64,000 nucleotides of DNA from Metabacillus lacus (GCF_009674805.1 NZ_WKKI01000008.1:43347-107346), one strand, 5' to 3'; positions 18,195 through 27,331 are shown, numbered from the stretch's first letter. A program made the numbers and translations. The notes: generated from the letters alone by a model not told the origin.

Positions 18195-19418
18195 CTATTT
18201 TGTCATTGATTCTTTTTTCTGCTCTCCTCTGAGAAAAGAAAAGTATGGAAGAATCAATCCTGCTGCTGAAGCCGTACAGATGATCAGTCCGATGAGAACG
18301 AACAAACCCCTGATGCCGATTATGTCTGAAAATAATCCTGCCGCAGCTACGCCGGCCGGCATGGCTGCCCTGATCATAAACAGCCTGACGGAAAATACCT
18401 TTCCCATTAAGTTCTGAGGCACTATTTTCTGAACAAGCGACGTGTTATAAATATGAAAAAATGCCATGGCTATCCCTGCTGCAGCTTCTATGAACACCGA
18501 TAAGTATATACTGAAGCTAAAGCCAAGGAAAATATAGGTGCTCCCTCCTGCAAGCAGTGAAAGCAGAATAACGTATTTTGAATTAGCATTCACAAGCTTT
18601 CCCGCCAGAACTGCACCACATATATACCCGGCAGGAAATCCTGCTGCAAAATAGCCATAATCCCTGTAGTTTCCGGATAGTTCTTCTGTTATGTAAGGCA
18701 GATTTATGACCATTGAAACCCCTACTCCAAATTGGACAACTGCCAGGAACATTCCCAGCCATAAAATTGTCTTTTGACTGCAGTAAAAAGAAATTCCCTC
18801 TGCAAACTGCTTTATCCAAGTAGAACTAGGCTTAACCGCTTTCCTTTTTTCTTTTAATACAAGCAGGAAAACACTGCTGAGAAGGTACAGAGAAGCTGTC
18901 GTTGCAAGCACAGCTGTTGTTCCTGCAAACTGTATTGCAACGCCGCCAAGAACAGGTGCTGTAAACATCATGAGTTTTAACAGGCCGTCCAAGTAAGCAT
19001 TTGCTGTTTCAAGCTTTTCCTGATCTATCAGCTCAGGCAGTATAGCCTGACTGGCCGGGACATACAAAGGCATAATCAATCCTATGATTATTTGTACAGT
19101 AAGAATATGCCACACTTGCAGACTGCCCTGAAAAATAGCAAGGAGAGGCAGCAAAAAAACAATACCCCTTGCTGCCTGTGAGACAAACATGATCCATTTT
19201 TTGCTCCACCTGTCAATAAAAGGACCGATAAAAAGCTGAAGCAGCAAAGAAGGCAGAAAATAAAGCAGCCACATACTACTTAGCGCTGCTTTAGATTCTG
19301 TCATTTCGTAAATTAAAATTGAGCAGCTGAACGTTCCGAACGCTCCGCCCAGTTCAGATACCGCACTTCCTGTCCACAAAATGAAAAACGGAGGATGTTT
19401 CAATAAAGATGCAGTCAT
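18195..19418 (-). CDS. MFS transporter (12-TM exporter type)
   Basis: A 407-residue major facilitator with twelve hydrophobic segments. The motif-A region between TM2 and TM3 reads GPFIDRWSKKWIM, close to the G-x-L-a-D-r-x-G-r-k of DHA-type exporters; the TM1 region is FFILWTGSAVSELGGAFG. Proteins of this NRE/macrolide-efflux type (MFS_3 group) export drugs or other small molecules. Its ATG overlaps the stop of the upstream ArsR-like regulator gene by four bases (ATGA), so both are one operon and the exporter is likely controlled by it. Confidence 0.88.
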   Translation of the reverse strand: MTASLLKHPPFFILWTGSAVSELGGAFGTFSCSILIYEMTESKAALSSMWLLYFLPSLLLQLFIGPFIDRWSKKWIMFVSQAARGIVFLLPLLAIFQGSLQVWHILTVQIIIGLIMPLYVPASQAILPELIDQEKLETANAYLDGLLKLMMFTAPVLGGVAIQFAGTTAVLATTASLYLLSSVFLLVLKEKRKAVKPSSTWIKQFAEGISFYCSQKTILWLGMFLAVVQFGVGVSMVINLPYITEELSGNYRDYGYFAAGFPAGYICGAVLAGKLVNANSKYVILLSLLAGGSTYIFLGFSFSIYLSVFIEAAAGIAMAFFHIYNTSLVQKIVPQNLMGKVFSVRLFMIRAAMPAGVAAAGLFSDIIGIRGLFVLIGLIICTASAAGLILPYFSFLRGEQKKESMTK

Positions 19419-20467
19419 GGTGTTTCGCCTTTTAAATATCCATTCAGCTCTGTCAGCAAAGCTTCCAGGGAGTTTTTCCGGATCCGGTGTTTTGATCCCT
19501 GGCTTTCAATCAGACGGGCAGCCTTCAGCAATTTTAAATGATGATGAACTGTTGACTTACCCAATTCAAGCTTCTCAGTTAATTCCTGCAATGTATGTTC
19601 TTTTTCAAAAAGCATTTTAAGTATGCGCAGCCGTACCTCATCACCAATTGCTTTGTGTTTTAACACAACCTGCTGAGGAGGGGCGTACCTGTCTTTATGG
19701 TGCAGGCTTTCATTTGAAACCGGATAGTAAAAAACCTTGGTATGTTCTATATCTGCTTCTACTGCCCATGGCCGGTAAATGAGTTGCGGAATGAGAAGAA
19801 CCTCTGGGACGCCCGGTTCAGGAAGGTACTCCACCCCTCCCGTTGCACGCTCTACAAAAGCTTCAGCATGAAGTGTTTTACTTAAAGTCAGCATACTATC
19901 ATAATCCCTTTTCAATACTTTCAGAATTTCTTCCTCTTGCTCTCTTACCACTTCCTCATACCAGAACGACAAAACATTCAGCAGATGCTTTTTTAAATTG
20001 CCTGGCTCCTGCTTTGCTATATATGTGAGATAATCCGGAAAAAAAGAATGGCTGCCTGCCTCTTCTATTAGTGTCTGAAGTGCAGCATCTTCCCCGTTTG
20101 CAGCTTTTTTCCTGATTTCCTGAAAAGCTTCTCCAAGATAAGGAAGGCAGATAAACAGCAGCTCAGCATCTTTTAGGCTGTTTACAAAGCTTGAAAAATC
20201 ATCAAGAGAGTCCATCTTTTCAGCATGAAGAAGCTGAAGAAGCGCTTTCCATGTATTATGCCTTTCAACTCTATGCAATTCTGTCTGCAGTTCTAGGGAT
20301 AAACTTTGTCCAAGATCTTCCCATTCATTTTCAGGTTTACTTAAGGTATGCAGCAGCGGTTTATTGGTATAAGCCGCTATTCCCAAAGCTGTTTCCCATA
20401 AAATACTATAGTGAAGTTGAATCGTGTAAGTACCTCTCTTTTTGGCAGTAAAATGCAATGATTTCAT
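19415..20467 (-). CDS. ArsR-family regulator with long N-terminal domain
   Basis: A 350-residue protein whose last ~85 residues are an ArsR/SmtB winged helix: KAIGDEVRLRILKMLFEKEHTLQELTEKLELGKSTVHHHLKLL then AARLIESQGSKHRI. The first ~250 residues are a helical, Glu-rich domain of unknown ligand, common in ArsR-like regulators next to MFS exporters (DUF5937-type). No Cys cluster for metal sensing is seen in the HTH. It overlaps the MFS gene by four bases. Two tandem 16 bp inverted repeats upstream (20498-20536) are probable operators for autoregulation. Confidence 0.85.
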   Translation of the reverse strand: MKSLHFTAKKRGTYTIQLHYSILWETALGIAAYTNKPLLHTLSKPENEWEDLGQSLSLELQTELHRVERHNTWKALLQLLHAEKMDSLDDFSSFVNSLKDAELLFICLPYLGEAFQEIRKKAANGEDAALQTLIEEAGSHSFFPDYLTYIAKQEPGNLKKHLLNVLSFWYEEVVREQEEEILKVLKRDYDSMLTLSKTLHAEAFVERATGGVEYLPEPGVPEVLLIPQLIYRPWAVEADIEHTKVFYYPVSNESLHHKDRYAPPQQVVLKHKAIGDEVRLRILKMLFEKEHTLQELTEKLELGKSTVHHHLKLLKAARLIESQGSKHRIRKNSLEALLTELNGYLKGETP

Positions 20468-20497
20468 AAGTATCCCTCCAATTATTTCCTTCTTTTA

Positions 20498-20536
20498 TTC
20501 TAAATGTTTAGAATATATAATTCAATATATTTAGAA
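20498..20536 (-). promoter_or_regulatory. Tandem palindromic operators of the ArsR-like/MFS operon
   Basis: TTCTAAATGTTTAGAA (20498-20513) and TTCAATATATTTAGAA (20521-20536) are two inverted repeats whose starts lie 23 bp apart, about two helix turns. They begin 31 bp upstream of the regulator ATG, in the expected promoter zone. Confidence 0.65.
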
Positions 20537-20619
20537 TTATAAAATCTAACTAGGTATCCTCACTTTTCTATACACTTTAATAGGGGATTGGCTGAGAAAT
20601 CAGGTTAAGCTTCTATATG

Positions 20620-20885
20620 GGTAATATGTAAAAAAGCCTATAGCCGACCCTTCGTTTATGTATAAGTAGTGGCTTTCATATGGCGCCTCCTACCCTAATC
20701 AGGCAAAATAAGGGAACGCATTCCGCTTAAGCTGCTGAAAACCATCCATTTTAAGGTTTTTTAGGTGCTTAGACGGAAACCCTCCGTTTATGTCAGTCCA
20801 TTTTGATTGTTTTTTCCTAATAGGCGGAGTTCCTCCGTTTATATAGCTTTTATATGGTGCCTCCCACCCTGCCAAATGTTCAATA
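20620..20885 (-). repeat. Composite intergenic repeat, inverted copy at 20.7 kb
   Basis: Read on the minus strand it contains ATAAACGGAGGAACTCCGCC, ATAAACGGAGGGTTTCCGTC and AAGCGGAATGCGTTCCCTTA in the same order as the plus-strand copies, with GGYGCCTCCYACC at both ends. A 73-residue ORF inside is an artefact. Confidence 0.75.
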
Positions 20886-21053
20886 CATGTGAATAAGCAT
20901 TCACACAATAAGAGTTTCAAAACGATACTGCAAACACTCTTTCACTTAGGAATACCGCGCATTCTTCTCCTCCCGATTAACTGCAGGGCATAATGGGGTA
21001 GTATAAAACAAAACGGACACACAAACACAAATTTGTTCAAAGAAGGTGAAAAT

Positions 21054-21191
21054 ATGTTCAAGCGCAGGTCATCAGAATCTCTGCTTCAAAGCACAACTCT
21101 TGCCAATACGCTCAGTTTAACCATTCTGCTGTTAACTGTTATTCACCATCTCAGCATGCAGCAAAGCATTCGCAAGCTGGAGCAAAAGTAA
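21054..21191 (+). CDS. Small single-helix membrane protein
   Basis: A 45-residue frame from ATG 21054, with GAAGGTG seven bases upstream, ending at a strong terminator 14 bases past the stop. Residues 17-31 (NTLSLTILLLTVIHHL region) are hydrophobic and the C-terminus is basic (SIRKLEQK). No family recognised. Ribosome site, terminator and isolation as a complete transcription unit support a real gene. It lies just before the two-component system but the terminator separates them. Confidence 0.55.
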   Translation: MFKRRSSESLLQSTTLANTLSLTILLLTVIHHLSMQQSIRKLEQK

Positions 21192-21204
21192 GACTATAAA
21201 AAAT

Positions 21205-21238
21205 CCGCGGCCTGTTCACGAGGCTGCGGTTTTTTTGT
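21205..21238 (+). terminator. Terminator of the 45-residue gene
   Basis: CCGCGGCCT and AGGCTGCGG pair around GTTCACG and seven T follow. Confidence 0.85.
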
Positions 21239-21239
21239 G

Positions 21240-21282
21240 CTCACAATTTTTTCACAATTTGTCCTTTAAAATACATTATACT
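21240..21282 (+). promoter_or_regulatory. Direct-repeat box and minus-10 before the response regulator
   Basis: CTCACA (21240) and TTCACA (21251) are direct repeats with an 11 bp period, typical of OmpR-family sites. A TATACT minus-10 begins at 21277, 21 bp after the second box. The same layout is found before the sco gene. Confidence 0.65.
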
Positions 21283-21382
21283 TTGATTATAAAGAGAGGC
21301 TGTTTTATGATGATTTCTACTATTCGAAGTAAAATTTCCAACAATCATATTAAAGCAGTCCATAGAAGAGAAGCGAGGAAAC

Positions 21383-22066
21383 ATGATGGATAAAGCAAAT
21401 ATACTGCTGATTGAAGACGAAAAGGAAATGCGCTCGCTGTTAAGGACGTTTCTTGAAAAGGACGGCTACACAGTTTTTGAGGCAGTCGACGCAATGCATG
21501 CTTTTGAAATACTAGATACTGTAACGCCTGATTTGATGCTCGTCGATGTTATGATGCCTTACCTAAACGGATTTGATTTTGCAGCTGAAGTAAAAAGAGT
21601 AAAGAATATCCCGCTTATTTTTGTGTCAGCAAGAGGGGAAGAATGGGACAAAATTAAAGGCTTAAAGCTTGGTGGAGACGACTATATTGTAAAGCCGTTT
21701 CATCCTGGGGAACTTCTTGCGAGAATTGAATCTGTGCTAAGAAGAACAAAGTCCCTGAACGTTGAAAATGAAGTCTTTACATCAGGTCCTCTTTCTTTTC
21801 AGCTTTCCTCCTACTCAGCAGAGCTGGAAAGAAAGCCGCTCAGCCTTACATTAAAGGAGTTTGAACTGCTTCTCTACCTTGCCAGGAACAAAGGCAGAGT
21901 ATTTACAAGAGAGCAGCTGCTTCACAATATATGGGGAGATGATTATCAGGGAACTGAACGCACCGTCGATACTCATGTGAAAACTTTACGTCTCAAACTC
22001 AAACAGCACAGCTCAATGATTGCGACTGTTTGGGGCATTGGCTATAAATTTGAGGCAGGCACTTGA
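21383..22066 (+). CDS. OmpR-family response regulator
   Basis: A 227-residue regulator. The receiver (about 5-118) has acidic pair E11/D12, phospho-acceptor D55 (LMLVDVMMPY), S83 region (FVSARG) and K105 (YIVKPFHPGEL). The C-terminal winged helix (about 130-225) has LTLKEFELLLYLARNKGRVF, REQLLHNIWGDDY and ERTVDTHVKTLRLKL. GAGGAAAC precedes the ATG. The histidine kinase gene starts inside its last codons (TTGA overlap). Direct-repeat boxes before this gene and before sco suggest that it activates itself and the sco-pepSY genes. Confidence 0.93.
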   Translation: MMDKANILLIEDEKEMRSLLRTFLEKDGYTVFEAVDAMHAFEILDTVTPDLMLVDVMMPYLNGFDFAAEVKRVKNIPLIFVSARGEEWDKIKGLKLGGDDYIVKPFHPGELLARIESVLRRTKSLNVENEVFTSGPLSFQLSSYSAELERKPLSLTLKEFELLLYLARNKGRVFTREQLLHNIWGDDYQGTERTVDTHVKTLRLKLKQHSSMIATVWGIGYKFEAGT

Positions 22067-23472
22067 AAAGTGCACAGCTCACCATCAGCAAAAAAGTTCT
22101 CCTCCTCTTGCTGATCTCGAGCGCGGCAGCCATTTTGTTTTCTTTTTTCTTTCTTCATTATTTATATAAGGAATTGTATCTTAACACTGTCAAAGAATCG
22201 GTCATATATCAGGGAGAACGAACCGCTTCACATTACCATTACGGAACACTGAGTGATGAAATTATTGAGAAAATTCATTGGTATAACGTTGTATCACAAT
22301 ACGAAGTGGTGGTTATAGATAACCTGGACGATCTATCCAGCTATTTTCCTTATAAAATTAATTACGAATCCCTGCTGGGCGAAGAAGACCGGAGAGCTCT
22401 TGAAGCAGGTAAATATGTCATAAAAGATGGCTATGTGAAAGAATTTGACAGAGAAATTGTCGGGGCCGTGTTCCCGGTTTCTAATGGAGAAAGCATGATT
22501 GGCTTTATTTATGTTTATGTTCCCCTGGCCGATCTGCTTGAAGTATTTAAGGGCATTATCCCTATCCTGGTCATTGCGGGAACTTTTACATTTCTTCTAT
22601 TATTTTTCATTCTCAATTCTATGACTCAGACTCTTTTCAGGCCGCTCGAGGAAATTCAGCGTTTGTCAAATGAAGTAGCAAACGGCAATTTTTCATCAAG
22701 AGTATTGCTTTATCGTGAAGATGAAATTGGCCAGCTGGCAAAGTCTTTCAATGAAATGAGTTCTTCTCTTGAAAAGCAGGAAGAATACAAAAGAGAGTTT
22801 TTAGCAAATGTTGTTCATGAAATGAGGACACCGCTAACCTATATAGGAGGTTATGCCGAAGTATTAAAAAAGGAGATGCATGCATCATCTGCTGACGCCG
22901 ACCGCTATCTGCAGACTATCGGAAATGAAACACATCGGCTCAGCAAACTGCTGAATGACTTGATTCTGCTGGACCAAATGCAGGACAGTTTATATCAGCT
23001 CCACAGAGCACCTCTTTCCGCAGCACAGCTTTTATATGACACTATGAATGTATTTACCCTGCAGATTACCCAGAAAAATTTGGCGGTAGTATCAGAAATT
23101 GATGAGAATCTCATTGTGTTTGCTGATGAAAAGCGGATGCAGCAGGTGTATTACAATCTCCTTGATAATGGTATTAAATATGCAGCTGATGGAACAGAGA
23201 TCAGAGTGAATTTGCGGGCTGAAGGCAATAACATGCACTTTAGTATAACAAATGCCGGCACCACAATTTCCCCTGAAGATCTTCATAAAATAGGAGAGCG
23301 TTTCTTCAGAACTGACAAAGCGCGCAATCGGTCAACTGGCGGCACAGGCTTAGGATTGTCCATCGTTAAAGAAATAGTCAGACTGCATGGAGGCAGGTTT
23401 ACGGTCAACAGCAGCAAAGAGAGCGGCACAACAGCAAGCATATCACTGCCCTTACATGCTTTAGAAGACTGA
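22063..23472 (+). CDS. Sensor histidine kinase
   Basis: A 469-residue membrane kinase, TTG start overlapping the response-regulator stop. TM1 is about 11-33, an extracellular sensor of some 130 residues follows, TM2 is about 163-187, then HAMP (RPLEEIQRLSNEVANG), the HisKA phospho-acceptor H252 (LANVVHEMRTP) and HATPase_c with N box (YYNLLDNGIKYA), G1 and G2 (GGTGLGLSIVKE). The sensor domain has no recognised fold. With the downstream Sco and PepSY genes, a signal linked to copper, redox or the cell surface is possible but not shown. A terminator follows. Confidence 0.93.
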   Translation: MKSAQLTISKKVLLLLLISSAAAILFSFFFLHYLYKELYLNTVKESVIYQGERTASHYHYGTLSDEIIEKIHWYNVVSQYEVVVIDNLDDLSSYFPYKINYESLLGEEDRRALEAGKYVIKDGYVKEFDREIVGAVFPVSNGESMIGFIYVYVPLADLLEVFKGIIPILVIAGTFTFLLLFFILNSMTQTLFRPLEEIQRLSNEVANGNFSSRVLLYREDEIGQLAKSFNEMSSSLEKQEEYKREFLANVVHEMRTPLTYIGGYAEVLKKEMHASSADADRYLQTIGNETHRLSKLLNDLILLDQMQDSLYQLHRAPLSAAQLLYDTMNVFTLQITQKNLAVVSEIDENLIVFADEKRMQQVYYNLLDNGIKYAADGTEIRVNLRAEGNNMHFSITNAGTTISPEDLHKIGERFFRTDKARNRSTGGTGLGLSIVKEIVRLHGGRFTVNSSKESGTTASISLPLHALED

Positions 23473-23496
23473 GTGAATATTCTCAGTCTTTTTTTG
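23465..23496 (+). terminator. Terminator of the two-component operon
   Basis: AAGACTGAG and CTCAGTCTT pair around TGAATATT and seven T end the run; the stem begins inside the kinase stop region. Confidence 0.85.
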
Positions 23497-23575
23497 TCTC
23501 TCATTTGAACACATTGCATTTTCCTGACTTCTTACAAATCGAGCTTACTTTTATTTTTTAAAAATACGTTTTATC

Positions 23576-23618
23576 CTCACAAAATTTTCACATATCCGCT
23601 TTATTCTATGTTTATAGG
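23576..23618 (+). promoter_or_regulatory. Direct-repeat box and minus-10 before sco
   Basis: CTCACA (23576) and TTCACA (23587) repeat with an 11 bp period and TATAGG starts at 23613, 21 bp after the second box. Sequence and spacing match those at 21240-21282, pointing to a shared activator, most simply the neighbouring response regulator. Confidence 0.6.
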
Positions 23619-23639
23619 GGGGAAAGGAGCCGAACATCA

Positions 23640-24188
23640 TTGAAGCATTTCTTTACAGTTATCATTTTACTATGTTTATCTGCCTGTGCTCCCGGCACCA
23701 GCAGCGGCTATCACATGCAGGAATTTACATTTAAGAATCAGAAGGGAGAGGATTTTGGGACAGATCAACTAAAAGGCAAGACCTGGATCGCTGACTTTAT
23801 TTTCACAAATTGCGAAACTGTTTGTCCGCCGATGACTGCAAATATGGCTTTCCTGCAAAGTAAGCTGCAGGAAGCAGGAATAGAGGCGGAATTTGTTTCA
23901 TTCAGCGTTGACCCCCAGACAGATTCACCCCAAGTACTATCAGATTATCAGCAAAAGTTTTCAGGAAATCCTGAAAACTGGAATATGCTGACCGGCTACA
24001 CCCAGAAGGAAATAGAAACATTTGCCCGGGAAGCTTTTCAAACACTTGTCCAAAAACCCCAATCCTCTGATCAGGTCATCCATAGTACAAATTTTTACCT
24101 GATTGGCCCTGACGGTAAGATTTTAAGAAGTTACAGCTTTACAGAAGGCATATATGCAGAAAAAATCATCAAAGAAATAAAAAAATAA
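23640..24188 (+). CDS. SCO1/SenC-family thioredoxin-fold lipoprotein
   Basis: A 182-residue lipoprotein, TTG start with AAAGGAG upstream. Lipobox LSAC has Cys16. The copper-binding motif CETVC (C58, C62) and a distal His (H148 in VIHSTNFYL) match Sco proteins, which bring copper to the CuA site of cytochrome c oxidase or act as thiol oxidoreductases outside the membrane. No oxidase subunit gene is adjacent; the neighbour is a PepSY membrane protein 18 bases downstream, likely co-transcribed. Confidence 0.9.
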   Translation: MKHFFTVIILLCLSACAPGTSSGYHMQEFTFKNQKGEDFGTDQLKGKTWIADFIFTNCETVCPPMTANMAFLQSKLQEAGIEAEFVSFSVDPQTDSPQVLSDYQQKFSGNPENWNMLTGYTQKEIETFAREAFQTLVQKPQSSDQVIHSTNFYLIGPDGKILRSYSFTEGIYAEKIIKEIKK

Positions 24189-24206
24189 TACAGCGGGAGC
24201 AGGATT

Positions 24207-25601
24207 ATGCTGACACCAGAAAAACATTTGGAGAACTTACAGAAAAATGAGAAGAAAAAAAGCAGAGCTTCATTCTATCAATCTGTGTGGAGGTGGCATT
24301 TTTATGCAGGGTTGTTTGCCTCTCCGTTCCTTATCATCCTGGCATTCAGCGGAGCTGTCTATTTATTTAAACCGCAAATAGAAGCCAGCCTATATCAGGA
24401 TCAATACTTTTCAGAAGATATTGAAGGCAGAAGACTTTCTCTTCAAACCCAGGTTGAAACGGCAAGAGAACAATTTCCAGAGGGCATTGTGACTTATGTA
24501 CGAACCTTTGACGATGCAACTCGGACAACGGAGATAGGGGTGCTGCAGCAGGGAACCATGCTGTCTGCGTATATCAGCCCCTATACAGGTGAATTTCAAG
24601 GCAGTATAAAGAATCAGGAAAAATTCACAGAAATATTTAAAAAGCTTCACAGTGAGCTGATTATCGGCGGGACCTTTGCAAACAGGCTTGTAGAGCTTGC
24701 TGCCTGCTGGACAGTTATCCTGCTGATAACCGGTTTATATTTATGGTTCCCCCGCAGCAGAGCTTCTATATGGGGAACAATCCTTCCGAGACTGCACAAG
24801 AAGGGAAGAATCTTTTGGAGAGATATGCACGCAGTACCTGCATTCTGGCTTTCTATCGGAATACTGCTGCTGATTTTAACCGGACTCCCCTGGTCAGGTG
24901 TGACGGGTGAAAATATCAAGTGGCTTTCAGATGCCACCAATACAGGATTCCCCAAGTATGCGCACAGCTTCGGCGAAAAGCCGCAGTCAGCCGTGACTTC
25001 CGGAGAGGCAGCTGAGGATATTCCTTGGGCGGTAGAAAATATGCCGGTCCCTTCTTCTTCAGCGCCTGCTTATGTCGCTTTGGATATCAATGATATTGAT
25101 CATATAGCAGCCACGAAAGGAATCGCGAAGCCGTATACCATTTCATACCCTCAAGGAGATACCGGCGTCTATACTATTGCCACCTCCCACTCAAAACCAG
25201 GGGACAATGCTACGCTTCATATTGATCAATACAGCGGCGCAGTATTAAGTGATGTGAGATTTGCAGACTTTGGTTTGCTTGGAAAAGCGATCACGCTGGG
25301 TATTGCACTGCACGAAGGCAGACTTTTTGGGTTAGCCAACCAGCTTCTCGGTTTGTTAGTCTGCATTGGAATTATCGGGATCGTCATCAGTTCGTTTCTT
25401 ATGTGGAAAAAACGAAAAACAAAGGGGGCCCTGACTGCTCCGCCTAAACCCCACAATCATAGAACTTCCCTTGTTCTGTTTTTCACCATGCTGGGACTGG
25501 GTGTACTTATGCCGCTCGTGGGCATATCCATTATCATCGTTTTCCTTGTGGATACTTTGCTAATTAAGAAAATACCCAGATTAAAAAAATACTTACACTA
25601 A
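24207..25601 (+). CDS. PepSY-associated membrane protein (PiuB-like)
   Basis: A 464-residue membrane protein with four main helices and an extra C-terminal pair. RWHFYAGLFASPFLIILAFSGAVYLF is the classic first helix of PepSY_TM proteins. The two His-containing inner helices (about 200-225 with WRDMHAVPAFWLSIG and 345-360 with LHEGRLFGLANQLLG) resemble heme-binding helices of reductase-like PepSY proteins. PepSY domains flank the large extracellular loop. Relatives are linked to iron-siderophore reduction and metal uptake. It follows sco by 18 bases, so both may serve copper or heme redox chemistry; that is inferred. Confidence 0.88.
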   Translation: MLTPEKHLENLQKNEKKKSRASFYQSVWRWHFYAGLFASPFLIILAFSGAVYLFKPQIEASLYQDQYFSEDIEGRRLSLQTQVETAREQFPEGIVTYVRTFDDATRTTEIGVLQQGTMLSAYISPYTGEFQGSIKNQEKFTEIFKKLHSELIIGGTFANRLVELAACWTVILLITGLYLWFPRSRASIWGTILPRLHKKGRIFWRDMHAVPAFWLSIGILLLILTGLPWSGVTGENIKWLSDATNTGFPKYAHSFGEKPQSAVTSGEAAEDIPWAVENMPVPSSSAPAYVALDINDIDHIAATKGIAKPYTISYPQGDTGVYTIATSHSKPGDNATLHIDQYSGAVLSDVRFADFGLLGKAITLGIALHEGRLFGLANQLLGLLVCIGIIGIVISSFLMWKKRKTKGALTAPPKPHNHRTSLVLFFTMLGLGVLMPLVGISIIIVFLVDTLLIKKIPRLKKYLH

Positions 25602-25847
25602 TATAGATTCATATGCTGCAGCTCAATGTGATTTGGGCTGTTTTCCTTTTGAAAGAAAGCTTGTCCCACTATCCATGGAATTACAGCATAATAAACGCAG
25701 CAGTCAGCACCAGCAACAAAATCAGCCAAAGTAATGGAAAATTAGTAAACTCATTTTCCATGTTATTTGTAACACATGTTTGTTTTTACATTTTTGTAAA
25801 GCTGCCGATATCAATAGAGTAGATCAACATAGAAGGAAGGTATTTAC

Positions 25848-26690
25848 TTGATAGCTCAAAATCATCAACTGAAGTCTTCAATAGAATTCCTTAAGCAATT
25901 AAACAATTCAATATCAATTCTTGCACCCATGCTTCCCAATGTTGCAGTAGGAATAACAGATCGAGAGCAATGGCTCGATTATTTTCCCAGCAGCAAAATT
26001 GATATTGGGGTCAGAAAAGGCACTAAAATTAACCCAAAAGAACCGCTGGCTGACTGTATTAAACATAACCGTTATATTCAAGAAGAAGTGCCGGAAGAAT
26101 TTTTCGGATTTTCCTTTACCGGTTTCGCTAACCCTATCGTATACGAAGGCAGGGTCATAGGCGCGGTTGCGGTTCAGATACAAGAACAAAATGAAAGAAA
26201 ACTCCGTGAGATTTCAGAACAGATTGTAGGCGCGATTCAACATGCAAATGAGAGACTGCACGGTGTTCAGCAGGGTGCTGAGGGGTTGAAGGAAATCAGC
26301 GCAAATCTTATGCAGCAATCTAACTCGGCAGGGCAGGAGATGAAAAAAACCCAAGAAGTATTAACATTTATCAAGAAGATTGCTGATCAAACAAATCTCC
26401 TTGGACTAAATGCTTCTATAGAAGCTGCGCGGGCTGGTGAAATGGGCAAAGGATTTGACGTAGTAGCCAAGGAAATCCGCAAGCTGTCTCATGAGACTGT
26501 TCAATCTACTGACCAAATAAGAGAAACACTTGTGAATCTGCAGGCTTGTATTCACGAAATGGCGGAGTCCATTGAAAAGGTAGTTTCAGTGGGAAGAGAT
26601 CAGGCTCTTTCGACGCAGGAAATTCTAAATTTTGTAGATGTAGTTGAGGAAATGGGCTTGCAACTTAAATCTCATGCCAGCAAGCTATGA
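25848..26690 (+). CDS. Soluble methyl-accepting chemotaxis-type protein
   Basis: A 280-residue protein, TTG start with GAAGGAAGG upstream. No transmembrane segment. Residues 1-115 form a small sensor domain with a PAS/GAF-like end ([20 protein letters not shown]). Residues ~130-280 are a short MCP signalling coiled coil with the hairpin tip [30 protein letters not shown]. Such proteins of roughly 280 residues are common in Bacilli and may signal to CheA in the cytoplasm. No chemotaxis genes lie nearby. A bidirectional terminator follows. Confidence 0.88.
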   Translation: MIAQNHQLKSSIEFLKQLNNSISILAPMLPNVAVGITDREQWLDYFPSSKIDIGVRKGTKINPKEPLADCIKHNRYIQEEVPEEFFGFSFTGFANPIVYEGRVIGAVAVQIQEQNERKLREISEQIVGAIQHANERLHGVQQGAEGLKEISANLMQQSNSAGQEMKKTQEVLTFIKKIADQTNLLGLNASIEAARAGEMGKGFDVVAKEIRKLSHETVQSTDQIRETLVNLQACIHEMAESIEKVVSVGRDQALSTQEILNFVDVVEEMGLQLKSHASKL

Positions 26691-26713
26691 AGAGATCTTT
26701 CTACCAGCAAAGA

Positions 26714-26750
26714 TAAACAGCTTGAGGAAACTACTCTTCCACAAGCTGTT
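26714..26750. terminator. Inverted repeat between convergent MCP-like and DoxX genes
   Basis: AAACAGCTTG and CAAGCTGTTT form a ten-base stem around a 17-base loop between two converging genes. T-runs are weak, so efficiency is uncertain. Confidence 0.6.
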
Positions 26751-26763
26751 TCGCTCTTTAAAT

Positions 26764-27288
26764 TTAATGTACCACGGCGTTACCGCCTGTTTTTCCTTTA
26801 CCATTACGATGCTGATTTCCTCGCTTTACAACCTTTTTAATATAAGGAATCAGCACTCTGTCTCCGCCCCATGCATACGCATCTTTTCTAACAAAGAGCA
26901 GGATAAAAGCTGCGGTGATAAGAATCGGATTTGTACTAACTGTTCCTGCCAGTAAAAAGTTTAAATTCATAAAGGCGGCCGCAAGCAGTGCAGGAATTGT
27001 TGCCACTCCTAAAATAAGTCCGATGCCGACAAGTACTTCTCCCCATGGAATCAGTATGTTAAACAGCTTCACATTTGGAAGAGCGAAACCTTCCAGAAAA
27101 GCAGCGTACCAGCCCGCAACCGCAGGAGAATCTCCTGCTGCTTTTGCGATTGCTCCGTGCAAAAATCCTTCTGCGTCAAACCCATCCACAACCTTATACC
27201 ACCCTGCTTCCAGCCACTTTACTCCCAGCCAGATTCTCAACACAGTCCATGCCATTGCAGCCAGTTGATGCTCATGCCATTTTCTCAT
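26764..27288 (-). CDS. DoxX-family membrane protein
   Basis: A 174-residue membrane protein with four helices. ATG 27288 (MRKWHEHQ) has GAAGGAGAG upstream; the ATG at 27306 has none. The first helix region TVLRIWLGVKWLEAGWYKV and the loop LFNILIPWGEVLVGIGLILG are typical of DoxX/DoxD proteins, linked to quinol oxidation or thiol redox in membranes. Two palindromes of Rex/Fnr type lie upstream, so expression is probably raised when oxygen is low or NADH high. The partner enzyme is unknown. Confidence 0.85.
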   Translation of the reverse strand: MRKWHEHQLAAMAWTVLRIWLGVKWLEAGWYKVVDGFDAEGFLHGAIAKAAGDSPAVAGWYAAFLEGFALPNVKLFNILIPWGEVLVGIGLILGVATIPALLAAAFMNLNFLLAGTVSTNPILITAAFILLFVRKDAYAWGGDRVLIPYIKKVVKRGNQHRNGKGKTGGNAVVH

Positions 27289-27313
27289 TGTAGCACTCTC
27301 CTTCATTATTATT

Positions 27314-27331
27314 TTGTGAAATATTTCACAT
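27314..27331 (-). promoter_or_regulatory. Rex/Fnr-type operator, proximal
   Basis: TTGTGAAATATTTCACAT differs at one end base from the B. subtilis Rex palindrome TTGTGA-N6-TCACAA and also fits the looser Fnr pattern TGTGA-N6-TCACA. It lies 26 bases before the DoxX start codon. Confidence 0.7.

Noticed and set aside
25613..25822. 69-residue ORF and a 26-residue hydrophobic frame on the other strand
   Set aside because: Neither has a ribosome binding site; no family or neighbour supports them.
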